Source of the DNA: an uncultured Acidobacteriaceae bacterium
GTDB taxonomy: Bacteria; Acidobacteriota; Terriglobia; Terriglobales; Acidobacteriaceae
Length of the DNA: 62,808 bases
Reading direction: 5' to 3'
NCBI GenBank assembly: GCA_903904755.1
Contig: CAIVDV010000032.1
Coordinates: 1-62,808 of the forward strand
Part shown: positions 33,354 to 41,178 of the stretch, piece by piece
How the letters are laid out: the number at the start of each line of letters is the position of its first letter
How positions within the stretch are numbered: the stretch's first letter is position 1
The notes under the pieces: generated by a model
Told to the model about the DNA's origin: nothing
Database searches by the model: none
Seen by the model: the letters and a program-made list of their open reading frames with translations, nothing else
Program-made: the position numbers and the translations under genes

Positions 33354-35447
33354 ATGCCAAAAGCTATCAAATACGTTGAGAAGGCCCTCGTGTACGGTGC
33401 CCAGGGCGCATGGGCGGTTTTTGAACGCCTCAATCGCATCAGCCCAAACCCGTCCATCACTCCCAAGTGGAGCGACAAGCCCCTCCTCAAGAGCTGGCAG
33501 AAGGAAAAGCCCCCACTCGGCTGGCCCCGCTACACTGACTCCCTCTGTCCCAAGTGCGTCCCTGAGATCCGCAAGCAGATCCTCGACGGCAAGCTCCCCC
33601 ATGAAGTCCTGCTCAACGAAAAGGTCGGCGAAATCAAAGCCCAGATCATCGAGCGCGACGGCAAAATCCTCATGGTCAAGGACTGCCCCAAGCACGGCCA
33701 CTTTGAAGACGTCATGTCCATCGACGCCGAGTTCTTCAAGCACCTCGAAGAGAGCTTCCCCGGCCGCGACATCCGCGCCCACAACGACGAGAAGCTCCAC
33801 AACCACGGCACCTCCACCGTCACCCATGGCCGCGGCTCCGTCCTCACCATCGACCTCACCAACCGCTGCAACATGATGTGCGACCCCTGCTTCATGGACG
33901 CAAACCAGGTCGGCTTCGTCCACGAACTCACCTGGGCCGAAATCAAAACCATGCTCGACAACGCCATCACCATCAAGCCGCGTCGTCAAATGAGCGTCCA
34001 GTTCTCCGGTGGCGAGCCCACCCTCTCCCCTTACTTCCTTGACGCCGTTGCCTACGCCCGCAAGGTCGGCTACAACTCCGTCCAGGCCGCCTCCAACGGC
34101 ATCGAGTTCGCCAAGTCCAAGGAACTCTGCCGCGCCGCCGCTGAAGCTGGCCTCCGCTACGTCTACCTCCAGTTCGACGGCATCGGCAACGCCGCAAACT
34201 CCCACCGCAAGGTCGGCAACCTCTTCGACGTCAAGCTCCAGGCCATCCACAATCTCCACGAGGCCGGCGTCGATATCGTCCCCGTCACCACCATCATCAA
34301 CGGCATCAACAACGAGCAGGTCGGCCGTATCATCGAGTTCGCGCTCGACAACCCGCGCACCATCAGCTTCCTCTCCTTCCAGCCCGTCAGCTTCACCGGC
34401 CGCGACGAGGACATCTCCGATGAGCGCCGCGCCGCACAGCGCTACACCCTCTCTCACATGGCCCACGACGTCAAGGCCCAGACCGGCCTTGGCGAACCCT
34501 CCCGCGACTGGTTCCCCATCTCCTTCATGAGCACCTTCTCTGACTGGGCTGACCATATGAAGGGCGCAAACCAGGACTGGGGCAACCTCTCCTGCGGCTG
34601 CCACCCCAACTGCGGCATCGGTATGGCCCTCATGGTCGACAAGGAAACCAAGGAAGCTGTCCCCGTTTCCAAGTTCTTCAACGCCATGCAGGTCGCCAAG
34701 GATGTCGCCAAGGTCAACGACGCCGCCCGCGGCAAGTTCCTCTCCATCCTCGGCGTAGCCCTCGCCTTCATGCGCAACTACGACCCCTTCCAGGCTCCCA
34801 CCCACTTCAAAATCACTGACATGTTCCAGAAGCTCGACAAAACCTTCGGCGCAACCGGCAAGGACTACGGTTCCATCTCTGCCGACCGCACCGCTGCCGA
34901 CATCGAGCGCCGCCGCAAAGACCGCTGGAACTTCCTCTTCATCGCCGGCATGTGGTTCCAGGATCTCTTCAACTACGACTTCCGCCGCACCGAGCAGTGC
35001 ATCATCCCCTACGCCACCCAGGAAGGCGAAATCAGCTTCTGCGCCTACAACACAGGCATCGGATGGCGCAACATCATCGAGAAGATGCACATGACCGCCA
35101 CCCTCACCAAGTGGTACGAAGAGCACGGCCGTCACGAAATCTTCGCCGGCGGAAAGCAGGTCGGCATGGCCCACGTCGGGCACAAGCTCGAACTCAACAT
35201 GGACCACGTCAACGCCGAAGCCAACCACACCCTCGACCAGCTCGGCATCGCCAAGAACGCCCGCGAGGAAAAACTCCGCGCCCGCGACGAAAAAATCAAG
35301 TCCGATGCCGAAAACGCACGCATGGCCAAGCTCTACCGCGAACACGTCCTCGGCGAAAAGCCCGTCGAAGGCCTCGTTTCCCTCAACTCCATCGCCCCAG
35401 CCAAACCCACCACAACCCGCACCGAAGAACCCGTCGCCGGCGACTAA
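33354..35447 (+). CDS. Tes-like radical SAM enzyme, candidate membrane-spanning lipid synthase
   Basis: 697 residues; AAGGAG and GGAG precede the ATG. Radical SAM cluster Cys172, Cys176, Cys179 (RCNMMCDPC) and the SAM-binding GGEP at 219-222. It also has the extra Cys pattern of tetraether synthase: SLCPKC (65, 68), DCPKHGHFEDV (111), SCGCHPNC (414, 416, 420), and MWFQDLFNYDFRRTEQC...ISFCAYN (549, 563), suggesting auxiliary Fe-S clusters. Archaeal Tes couples lipid tails by C-C bonds; homologues are proposed to make iso-diabolic acid in acidobacteria. The assignment is by motif memory, not search. Monocistronic, ended by a strong terminator. Confidence 0.85.
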   Translation: MPKAIKYVEKALVYGAQGAWAVFERLNRISPNPSITPKWSDKPLLKSWQKEKPPLGWPRYTDSLCPKCVPEIRKQILDGKLPHEVLLNEKVGEIKAQIIERDGKILMVKDCPKHGHFEDVMSIDAEFFKHLEESFPGRDIRAHNDEKLHNHGTSTVTHGRGSVLTIDLTNRCNMMCDPCFMDANQVGFVHELTWAEIKTMLDNAITIKPRRQMSVQFSGGEPTLSPYFLDAVAYARKVGYNSVQAASNGIEFAKSKELCRAAAEAGLRYVYLQFDGIGNAANSHRKVGNLFDVKLQAIHNLHEAGVDIVPVTTIINGINNEQVGRIIEFALDNPRTISFLSFQPVSFTGRDEDISDERRAAQRYTLSHMAHDVKAQTGLGEPSRDWFPISFMSTFSDWADHMKGANQDWGNLSCGCHPNCGIGMALMVDKETKEAVPVSKFFNAMQVAKDVAKVNDAARGKFLSILGVALAFMRNYDPFQAPTHFKITDMFQKLDKTFGATGKDYGSISADRTAADIERRRKDRWNFLFIAGMWFQDLFNYDFRRTEQCIIPYATQEGEISFCAYNTGIGWRNIIEKMHMTATLTKWYEEHGRHEIFAGGKQVGMAHVGHKLELNMDHVNAEANHTLDQLGIAKNAREEKLRARDEKIKSDAENARMAKLYREHVLGEKPVEGLVSLNSIAPAKPTTTRTEEPVAGD

Positions 35448-35470
35448 CCCGCATCCCTCCCCCAAACGGT

Positions 35471-35499
35471 AAAGGCCGCTCCCACCCGGAGCGGCCTTT
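35471..35499 (+). terminator. Terminator after the Tes-like gene
   Basis: Perfect 12-bp stem AAAGGCCGCTCC / GGAGCGGCCTTT with loop CACCC, 24 bases after the stop, followed by CCTTTT. Confidence 0.92.
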
Positions 35500-35935
35500 C
35501 CTTTTGCTCTTGCTTTTGCTTTTGCTTTTGCTCTTGCTTTTGCTCTTGCTTTTGCTTTTGCCTTTGCCCTTGCCCTTGCTTTTGCCTTTGCCTTTGCCTT
35601 TTTGTCTGTCATTCCCGAAGGGAATCTGCTTTTGCTTTTGCCTTTGCTGTTACCTTTGCTTTTGCCTTTGCCTTTGCCTTTGCCTTTTTGTCTGTCATTC
35701 CCGAAGGGAATCTGCTGTTGCCTTTGCTTTTGCTGTTGCCTTTGCTTTTGCTGTTGCCTTTGCTTTTGCTGTTGCCTTTGCCTTTGCCTTTTTGTTTGTC
35801 ATTCCCGAAGGGAATCTGCTGTTGCCTTTGCCTTTGCTTTTGCTGTTGCCTTTGCTTTTGCTGTTGCCTTTGCCTTTGCCTTTGCCTTTTTGTCTGTCAT
35901 TCCCGAAGGGAATCTGCTTTTGTCTTTCCTCCCGT
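35500..35935. repeat. Hexamer and hairpin repeat array
   Basis: About 435 bases of CTTTTG, CCTTTG and CTGTTG hexamers interrupted four times by the same 23-base unit with an ATTCCC-GAA-GGGAAT hairpin (35608-35630, 35694-35716, 35798-35820, 35896-35918), spaced 86-104 bases. Translated in any long frame it gives only Lys-Ala or Leu-Pro repeats. Not a CRISPR array: the intervals are themselves repetitive. Confidence 0.92.
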
Positions 35936-35948
35936 CCCGTACACCCTC

Positions 35949-36037
35949 CGGGTTCCTCATCCATTCAGCGTCCTTTTGCCGAATGGGTGGGACTAACCAC
36001 TCCCGCGCTAGCACACCACAATCGAGCGCAGCTCGAT
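35949..36037. repeat. Composite repeat, copy 3
   Basis: GGGTTCCTCATCC...GGGTGGGAC hairpin (35949-35993, inner stem ATTC-GCG/GCC-GAAT with mismatches) followed by ATCGAGC-GCA-GCTCGAT (36021-36037). Lies directly after the hexamer array, giving the same module order as copies at 97-303 and 58576-58691. Confidence 0.8.
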
Positions 36038-36047
36038 CCCCCACCCC

Positions 36048-36302
36048 TCAAGCCGCAAAAATCGCTTCCCGGCTCTGGTCTCCCAAACCGGCCAGCAACC
36101 CACCGACGGAAATATCTTCATTCAGCGCTTCCCAGTGCAGGCCCCGCCGAGTCACCCGCACCTGCGCCAATTCCTCGGGAGTCGCATGCATCAGCCCCGG
36201 AAACCACGCCAGCGGCACTCCAATCGTCCGCCCGTCGCTCAACTCCACCCACATCGAGTCCGCATCGAATCGCACCGTCACCGCGCTAACCGAAGTACTC
36301 AT
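36048..36302 (-). CDS. DUF2442 protein
   Basis: 84 residues from ATG 36302 (MSTSVSAVTVRFDADSMWVELSDGRTIGVPLAWFPGL). This is the standard DUF2442 pattern: an N-terminal beta part with SDGRTI.VPL.WFP, then WEALNEDISVGGLL. Its start lies inside the end of the DUF4160 gene (17-base overlap), so the two are coupled. The pair occurs widely; a toxin-antitoxin-like role has been suggested for such pairs but is not settled. Confidence 0.88.
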   Translation of the reverse strand: MSTSVSAVTVRFDADSMWVELSDGRTIGVPLAWFPGLMHATPEELAQVRVTRRGLHWEALNEDISVGGLLAGLGDQSREAIFAA

Positions 36303-36528
36303 TCCATGCCCTCTCTCTCCGAGCCCGATTTCTCTCAACCAGTCCCATCAGCTTGCGCAGCGTTCGCGCATCGTAGCCGTCATTGAATGCCACCTTTACT
36401 TCCGGCCTAAGCCAGAAATTCGCCTCCGCCTCGCCCTTCTCCACGTGGATATGGACTGGCTCCCGAGGCGAACCCTCATTGGAATAAAAGAAGAACCGGA
36501 ATCCATCCTCAAACCATACCGTTGGCAT
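36286..36528 (-). CDS. DUF4160 protein
   Basis: 80 residues: MPTVWFEDGFRFFFYSNEGSPREPVHIHVEKGEAEANFWLRP, the conserved DUF4160 block with REPVHIHV. C-terminal helix rich in Arg (VERNRARRERAWNEYF). First gene of the pair with DUF2442. Codon use is less skewed than neighbours, compatible with acquisition by transfer. Confidence 0.9.
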   Translation of the reverse strand: MPTVWFEDGFRFFFYSNEGSPREPVHIHVEKGEAEANFWLRPEVKVAFNDGYDARTLRKLMGLVERNRARRERAWNEYFG

Positions 36529-36609
36529 CCACGCATTCTAGCCGGAAACCACAACGAGAGCCACCTCACCCCGTTGCCCCCCAACCCCATCCCGCGCTAC
36601 CATCCCCCC

Positions 36610-37038
36610 ATGCTCATCCGCCCCAAAAACCATTGGCTCCAGCTCTTCATGGCAGTGCTGTACCTCTACATGGGCATCCACTCCTTCTTCTTCAAACCTT
36701 TGCACTCCTTCGAACCCTTCTACTTCGGCTCATCCGTCGTCTTCGTCTTTCTCTGGTTGGGCACCTTCACCACTCTCGAAAACGGCCACCTCTGCAAGCA
36801 AGTCTTCTTTATCCCCATCGCCAACATCCCCGTCTCCGAATTCACCCGCGTCGAGCCTCACAAAAAGAACGGCAAGCTCGGCTATGGAACCTGTTTCATC
36901 GTATACAGCGCACTCGCCGAAACGCTCAGCCTCTTGCCCCGCAAAACCGACTCTTACGTGACCCTCCAACCCAACAGACCCGCCCCCTTCCTCACCCTCC
37001 TCCGCGAACAAGCCCCCCAGGCCGAGTTCCTACTCTAG
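36610..37038 (+). CDS. Membrane protein with PH-like C-terminal part, unknown
   Basis: 142 residues from ATG 36610. Two helices (LQLFMAVLYLYMGIHSFFF and FYFGSSVVFVFLWLGTFTTL) are followed by a beta-rich segment (QVFFIPIANIPVSEFTRVEPHKKNGKLGYGTCFIVYS...DSYVTLQPNRPAPFLTLLREQ) resembling bacterial PH-like domains. Ribosome site weak. It lies 23 bases before the DinB gene on the same strand. Function unknown. Confidence 0.7.
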   Translation: MLIRPKNHWLQLFMAVLYLYMGIHSFFFKPLHSFEPFYFGSSVVFVFLWLGTFTTLENGHLCKQVFFIPIANIPVSEFTRVEPHKKNGKLGYGTCFIVYSALAETLSLLPRKTDSYVTLQPNRPAPFLTLLREQAPQAEFLL

Positions 37039-37061
37039 CCCAGCACTTCCCCAGAGGCCCC

Positions 37062-37595
37062 ATGCCCTTCTCCCTCCCCTACACCCTCGCCCTCCTCGCC
37101 CGCACCCCAGCCTCCCTCAACACCCTCCTCCGCGACCTGCCGCAATCCTGGACCCACGCCAACGAAGGCCCCGACACCTGGTCCCCCTTCGAAGTCATCG
37201 GCCACCTCCTCCACTGCGAGCAAACTGACTGGCTCCCCCGCCTCCGCTCCATCCTCGCATCAACCGCCCCCCGCCCCCTCCCGCCCTTCGACCGCTTCGG
37301 CCACATCCCCCTCTGCCAGGCCAACTCCCTCCCCGACCTCCTCGACGCCTTCGCCGCCTCCCGCGCCGACGGCCTCCACGAACTGGCCTCCCTCAACCTC
37401 ACCCCCGCTCAGCTCAAGCTCCAGGGCATCCACCCCATCTTCGGCACCGTCTCCGCCGCCAATCTCCTCGCCACCTGGGCCGTCCACGACCTCACCCACA
37501 TCCACCAGATCTCCCGCGTCCTCGCCTTCCAGTACCGCCACGCCGTCGGCCCATGGGAGCAGTACCTCTCAGTCCTCCACACCCGAACAAGCTGA
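37062..37595 (+). CDS. DinB-like superfamily protein
   Basis: 177 residues from ATG 37062, with AGAGG upstream. Four-helix-bundle DinB/YfiT pattern: SWTHANEGPDTWSPFEVIGHLLHCEQTDWLPRL (first metal-ligand His in GHLLH), and WAVHDLTHIHQISRVLAFQYRHAVGPW (second His pair HDLTHIHQ). Members are metal-dependent hydrolases or thiol transferases; substrate unknown. Confidence 0.9.
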   Translation: MPFSLPYTLALLARTPASLNTLLRDLPQSWTHANEGPDTWSPFEVIGHLLHCEQTDWLPRLRSILASTAPRPLPPFDRFGHIPLCQANSLPDLLDAFAASRADGLHELASLNLTPAQLKLQGIHPIFGTVSAANLLATWAVHDLTHIHQISRVLAFQYRHAVGPWEQYLSVLHTRTS

Positions 37596-37601
37596 CACCC
37601 C

Positions 37602-38060
37602 TCACTCCTCCCCCACCTCCGCCCGAATCCGCATCCGCATCGCATCCAGCTCGCCCGGCCCGCCAGCCAGCGCCACCGCACCTGTCGGCATCAGCACCCT
37701 CCCCCGCGCCGCTGCATAGCGCCGCACCAGCCACCACACCAGCCCGCTCGCCAGCACCACCACCAGCGCCGGTATCCCTATCAAAATCCTCCCCGACCAC
37801 CCATCTGGCTCCGCCAATATCGTCTCCCCATACTTCTTCCGGTAGTACGTCAATATCTCCGTCTCGTCCTTGCCCTCCACCACAAACTCCGTCACCTCAT
37901 CCCGCATCTCCGCAGCCACATCGCTCATATGGTCCTTTATCGTCTGCGAGTAGCAGCACGGCGCCATCAGCTTCTTCTCCAGCCGGTCCACCTTCGCCTC
38001 CTGAACCGGCGTCAACGGCAGCGCACTCAGCACCACCAGCAGCGTCACAGCAATATGCAT
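37602..38060 (-). CDS. CcmH/NrfF-like cytochrome c maturation protein, variant motif
   Basis: 152 residues from ATG 38060. Signal helix (MHIAVTLLVVLSALPLTPVQ), a helical domain, then a membrane helix (ILIGIPALVVVLASGLVWWLV) near the C-terminus. CcmH usually carries LRCxxCQ; here the site reads LMAPCCYSQTIKDH with adjacent Cys35-Cys36. The following YGETILAEPDGWSG segment matches CcmH (YG..IL..P). It probably reduces apocytochrome or holds it for haem attachment. A cytochrome c gene lies 0.4 kb upstream on the same strand. Confidence 0.85.
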   Translation of the reverse strand: MHIAVTLLVVLSALPLTPVQEAKVDRLEKKLMAPCCYSQTIKDHMSDVAAEMRDEVTEFVVEGKDETEILTYYRKKYGETILAEPDGWSGRILIGIPALVVVLASGLVWWLVRRYAAARGRVLMPTGAVALAGGPGELDAMRMRIRAEVGEE

Positions 38061-38157
38061 CGCTCTTCCTTTCCCCTCTTCGGGCCGGGGATGCCCCATC
38101 CATCCGCTATCCATGGGGACCCAAGCCTGCGGCCCCCGCAACCCGGCAAGTCAGCCC

Positions 38158-38460
38158 TCACTTCCCCCCATGCGCATACCGCACCTCATGCGCTGTCTCC
38201 TTGCCGCCCATCTTCATCGCGTGGATCACCACCCGGTCTCCCACCTTCAGCTCGCTCTGCTTTCCCGGCTTTCCACCCGTCTCCCAGCTCGTCGTCGCCG
38301 TCAGCACCACCTCGGTCTGCACACCGTCCTTCTCCACCGTCACCACGTTGCCGGCAATCTTGCTCACCGTACCCAGTACATGGTCCATATTCCCGTGCGC
38401 CATTGCCGGTATCGCCATCACCGTCAGCGCCATCAACACCACCATCAATATCCGCTTCAT
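38158..38460 (-). CDS. Small exported DUF5666-like beta protein
   Basis: 100 residues with a signal peptide (MKRILMVVLMALTVMAIPAMAHG). The mature part reads VLGTVSKIAGNVVTVEKDGVQTEVVLTATTSWETGGKPGKQSELKVGDRVVIHAMKMGGK, an OB-like strand pattern as in DUF5666. His/Met-rich ends (AHGNMDH, MKMGGKETAH) hint at metal binding. Its ATG overlaps the cytochrome c stop (ATGA), so it is coupled. Confidence 0.8.
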   Translation of the reverse strand: MKRILMVVLMALTVMAIPAMAHGNMDHVLGTVSKIAGNVVTVEKDGVQTEVVLTATTSWETGGKPGKQSELKVGDRVVIHAMKMGGKETAHEVRYAHGGK

Positions 38461-39080
38461 CGCTCTTTTCCTTTCGCTTTCGCAGGTTGGTCGGCCTCGC
38501 CATTCAGGAACGCATCTTCCGCCTGCTCTTCCTTCAGCTCCGCCGGGGTTATCGGATTTGCCTTCTCCATCTCCACTTCTTCCTCCGCTGTCAGCGCAGG
38601 CAGATGGCGCAGAAAAAACACCAGATTCCAGGTCTCCACATCCCCGTTTCCGGGATTGCCAAACGCCGGCATTCCGCTCATTCGCACTCCGTTCTGGATA
38701 ATCCCGTACAACTCGCCATCCGTCTTCCGCTGTGTCGCATCCAGCCGCAAATCCGGCGGCGCAGGATTCAGCCCGCGGCCCAGCATCGTCTCGCCGCTCC
38801 CGTTGTTCCCGTGGCAACTCGCGCAGTGGTCGGCATAGTGCTCCCGTGCCGCTTTAAGGCCCTCCGGCGTCGGCGCAATCGGTGCCGGCATCTCCCGCAG
38901 CGACCGCGGCACGCTCCCCCGCAACGCCAGCCTCGCCAGCCCCGCCTCCATCCTTCCCGGCCGGTTCCGTGCCGCAAATCCACCCGCCACAACCCACGCC
39001 GCAACCGCGGCGGCACACACGCCCGCCGCCGCCACTCCCAACGCAAAGCTCAAAAACGAAAAACCTCGCTGCTTCGTCAT
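38457..39080 (-). CDS. Membrane-anchored cytochrome c
   Basis: 207 residues from ATG 39080, with GGAGAGG upstream. N-terminal anchor helix (FLSFALGVAAAGVCAAAVAAWVV), then a class I cytochrome c domain: CASCH (in HYADHCASCHGNNGSG), LNPAPPDL, and a distal Met in NGVRMSGMPAFG. C-terminal tail is acidic. It probably carries electrons at the outer face of the inner membrane. Overlaps the DUF5666-like gene by 4 bases. Confidence 0.9.
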   Translation of the reverse strand: MTKQRGFSFLSFALGVAAAGVCAAAVAAWVVAGGFAARNRPGRMEAGLARLALRGSVPRSLREMPAPIAPTPEGLKAAREHYADHCASCHGNNGSGETMLGRGLNPAPPDLRLDATQRKTDGELYGIIQNGVRMSGMPAFGNPGNGDVETWNLVFFLRHLPALTAEEEVEMEKANPITPAELKEEQAEDAFLNGEADQPAKAKGKER

Positions 39081-39217
39081 ACGCCCTCTCCAGGCACCCG
39101 TCGCCTCTCCCGCCGCCCGCACCGGCACAGCATCGCAAGACAACTCAGCGCCTCAGGCTCCGGCAAACACACTCCGGCCCTGGCTTGCGAATCCAATTTT
39201 TTCGTTTGTGCGTGTCC

Positions 39218-39607
39218 TTAGCCGTTCACGCTCGGCGGCCCGCGCTTCTGCCGCGACCTGTCCAGCGCCAGCCGGTATTTGGCCGCTCCCTGCGCCTGCA
39301 CCGCCGGATGGCTCACCACCTCGGCATACACCGCAGCCGAAACCCCCGGCGCACCATACACCGTCGTCCCCACCGCAGCCGTCCCCCGCGGATACATCCC
39401 GCACCGCTCCGGCGTCGCTCCCACCTGCGCCCGGCCCGAGGAACTCGCTTCCATCAGGCTCGCCATCATCGCGCAGTGGTGCTTCCCATGCTTCCGGCAG
39501 CACGACGGCAAATTCGCTTCCGGGTCATTCGTCGCGGCAGCCACCAGCGGCTCAGCGTAGAAACCGCCAAGCACCACCAGCATCAAAACCGCAATCCATC
39601 GCCGCAT
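39218..39607 (-). CDS. Exported Cys/His-motif protein, unknown
   Basis: 129 residues, signal peptide (RRWIAVLMLVVLGGFYAEPLVAAA), CGGAGA before the ATG. The mature N-terminus has a compact NLPSCCRKHGKHHCAMM motif, likely metal-binding, and a further Cys in PERCGMYPRG. The C-terminal half has helical AVYAEVVSHPAVQAQ. It is 137 bases upstream of the cytochrome c gene, same strand; a link to metal delivery is an inference. Confidence 0.75.
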   Translation of the reverse strand: MRRWIAVLMLVVLGGFYAEPLVAAATNDPEANLPSCCRKHGKHHCAMMASLMEASSSGRAQVGATPERCGMYPRGTAAVGTTVYGAPGVSAAVYAEVVSHPAVQAQGAAKYRLALDRSRQKRGPPSVNG

Positions 39608-39673
39608 CGTGTCTCCGAGTATAACCCTGCCGCGCGGCCAACTTACACCCCAATCACGGCGGGCGGCCCGGCT

Positions 39674-40588
39674 CTACCGGTACACCATCACTTCCCGCGG
39701 AGCATCCACGCTCGCCCCCGGCGCCTGCAGCTTCAGCCGTATCGATACCACCTCCGGCTTCCCCTTCAGCGGCGCCGTAAATCCCAGCTCATACTGGTTC
39801 TTCAGCCGCAGCAGCAGCTCATCCAGGTACGGCTCAAAAGACACCGGATTCCCCTGCCCATGCCAGAAGTTCTTTCCCCCCGTCGCCTCCGTCAGCACCT
39901 GCAGCAAACTCTGCCCGTCATTCGCCGCCTGGCTCCCGTCATCCCCGCCCCCCCGGCTCTTCCAGTACAGCCCATACACCTGCAACCCCACCCGCACACT
40001 CTCCCGTATTGCCGTCTGCAGATACTGGTCATCCGGGTCAAAATGCTCCTGGTACGGGTCTATCCCGTCCGTAATCATCACCACCACGTGCCGCGCTCCC
40101 ACCACCCCGCCCGGCCACTTCTGCGCCAGATCCGCCAGGCAAAAATACGGGCTCGCGCTCGTTCCCCCCAGCGGCGTGTGAAGATGCTTCTTCACCTCCG
40201 ACCGGTCATCCGTCAACGGGCCCGCCAGCCGCGCCGTCCCGTTCTGCATATACGCCACCGTCGCCCGCACATTCGGCGGCAGCCGGTCGACAAACTTTCC
40301 AATTCCATCCAGTTGGCTACCCAGGCTGTCCCGCGACCCCGTATCAAACAGCAGCACCATCTCCACACCGTCGCCCGGCTCAGTCAGCGCCCGCCAGCTC
40401 TTCACCTCAGCCTTCTTGCCACCCACCGTCACCATCGCGGCCTTCCCATCCACCGTCACTGCCTGCGCATCCGTCTTCGGCAGCACCGTCACCACCACCC
40501 GACCCTCCCCGCGTACCTCATCCTGCGCCCAACTTCGGGTAACCAGCAGCGCCAGCACCACCATCACCAAACCCACATTTCGCGTCAT
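39674..40588 (-). CDS. VWFA-related acidobacterial protein
   Basis: 304 residues with a signal peptide (GLVMVVLALLVTRSWAQ). VWA core: VEMVLLFDTGSRDSLGSQLDGIGKFVDRLP (MIDAS variant DTGSR instead of DxSxS), ARHVVVMITDGIDPYQEH (second Asp), and a final NQYELGFTAPLKGKPEVVSIRLKL segment. This layout matches the VWFA-related family found mainly in Acidobacteriota (TIGR03436-type). Probably an exported protein-binding or assembly protein. GAGG precedes the ATG. Confidence 0.88.
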   Translation of the reverse strand: MTRNVGLVMVVLALLVTRSWAQDEVRGEGRVVVTVLPKTDAQAVTVDGKAAMVTVGGKKAEVKSWRALTEPGDGVEMVLLFDTGSRDSLGSQLDGIGKFVDRLPPNVRATVAYMQNGTARLAGPLTDDRSEVKKHLHTPLGGTSASPYFCLADLAQKWPGGVVGARHVVVMITDGIDPYQEHFDPDDQYLQTAIRESVRVGLQVYGLYWKSRGGGDDGSQAANDGQSLLQVLTEATGGKNFWHGQGNPVSFEPYLDELLLRLKNQYELGFTAPLKGKPEVVSIRLKLQAPGASVDAPREVMVYR

Positions 40589-40767
40589 CCCGTAACCTCA
40601 TCGCCGTAAACCCGTCGCCGTGTTCGCAGCCTTCCATCCATTGGACGCGCTCTTGCCTCACTCCGTCCCCTCAACCGCCCGCAATTCATCCCACTTTGCC
40701 CAAACTTCGTCCACCTTCCGCTAAACTTCCCCTCAAGCTCGACTCATCTCACCCAACGGAGCCCACA

Positions 40768-41106
40768 ATGACTGACGATATCCGCCAGGTCGCCCATCAC
40801 TACCTGCTGGCTGTACAGCGCAACGACCCCGCCGCCCTGCCCCTCCATCCCGATCTCTCCGCCACCTTCCCGAACGCTACCCTCCACGACGCCCAAGCCT
40901 ACCGCGCCGCCCTCGGTCCCTTCCTTCAATCCGTCCAGGCTATCCGCCTCCGCCAAATCATCGCGGAAGGCGAACACGCCGTTCTCCTCCTCGACATCGA
41001 CACCGCACGCGGCACACTCGAGTTCGCAGAACATCTCCACATCGTCGATGGCCTCATCGTTCACGTCCGCGGCTACTACGATCCCCGTCCCCTGCTCTCC
41101 GCCTGA
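40768..41106 (+). CDS. SnoaL-like/NTF2-fold protein
   Basis: 112 residues from ATG 40768, with CGGAG upstream. It shows VAHHYLLAVQRNDPAALPLHPDLSATFPNATLHDAQAYRAALGPFLQ and VDGLIVHVRGYYDPRPLL, typical of nuclear-export-factor-like small-molecule binding folds. Cytoplasmic, function unknown. Confidence 0.8.
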   Translation: MTDDIRQVAHHYLLAVQRNDPAALPLHPDLSATFPNATLHDAQAYRAALGPFLQSVQAIRLRQIIAEGEHAVLLLDIDTARGTLEFAEHLHIVDGLIVHVRGYYDPRPLLSA

Positions 41107-41128
41107 GCCGCTCGCCCACAAACGCAAA

Positions 41129-41159
41129 ACGGGCCGCCGCCTCTCCGGCAGCAGCCCGT
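41129..41159. terminator. Hairpin between convergent genes
   Basis: ACGGGC...GCCCGT stem with a partly paired inner stem (CGCCGCC/GGCAGCA), between the SnoaL-like gene and the barrel gene; T-run CTTC is poor, and AAAA on the 5' side favours minus-strand use. Confidence 0.65.
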
Positions 41160-41178
41160 CTTCATCCCAGCCTCAAAC

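Noticed and set aside
33327-35612. Minus-strand frame of 761 codons opposite the Tes-like gene
   Set aside because: Antisense of a motif-complete gene; its start is Lys-Ala repeats from the hexamer array.
35500-35935. CRISPR array
   Set aside because: Repeated units are separated by repetitive, not unique, spacers, and no cas genes were seen.
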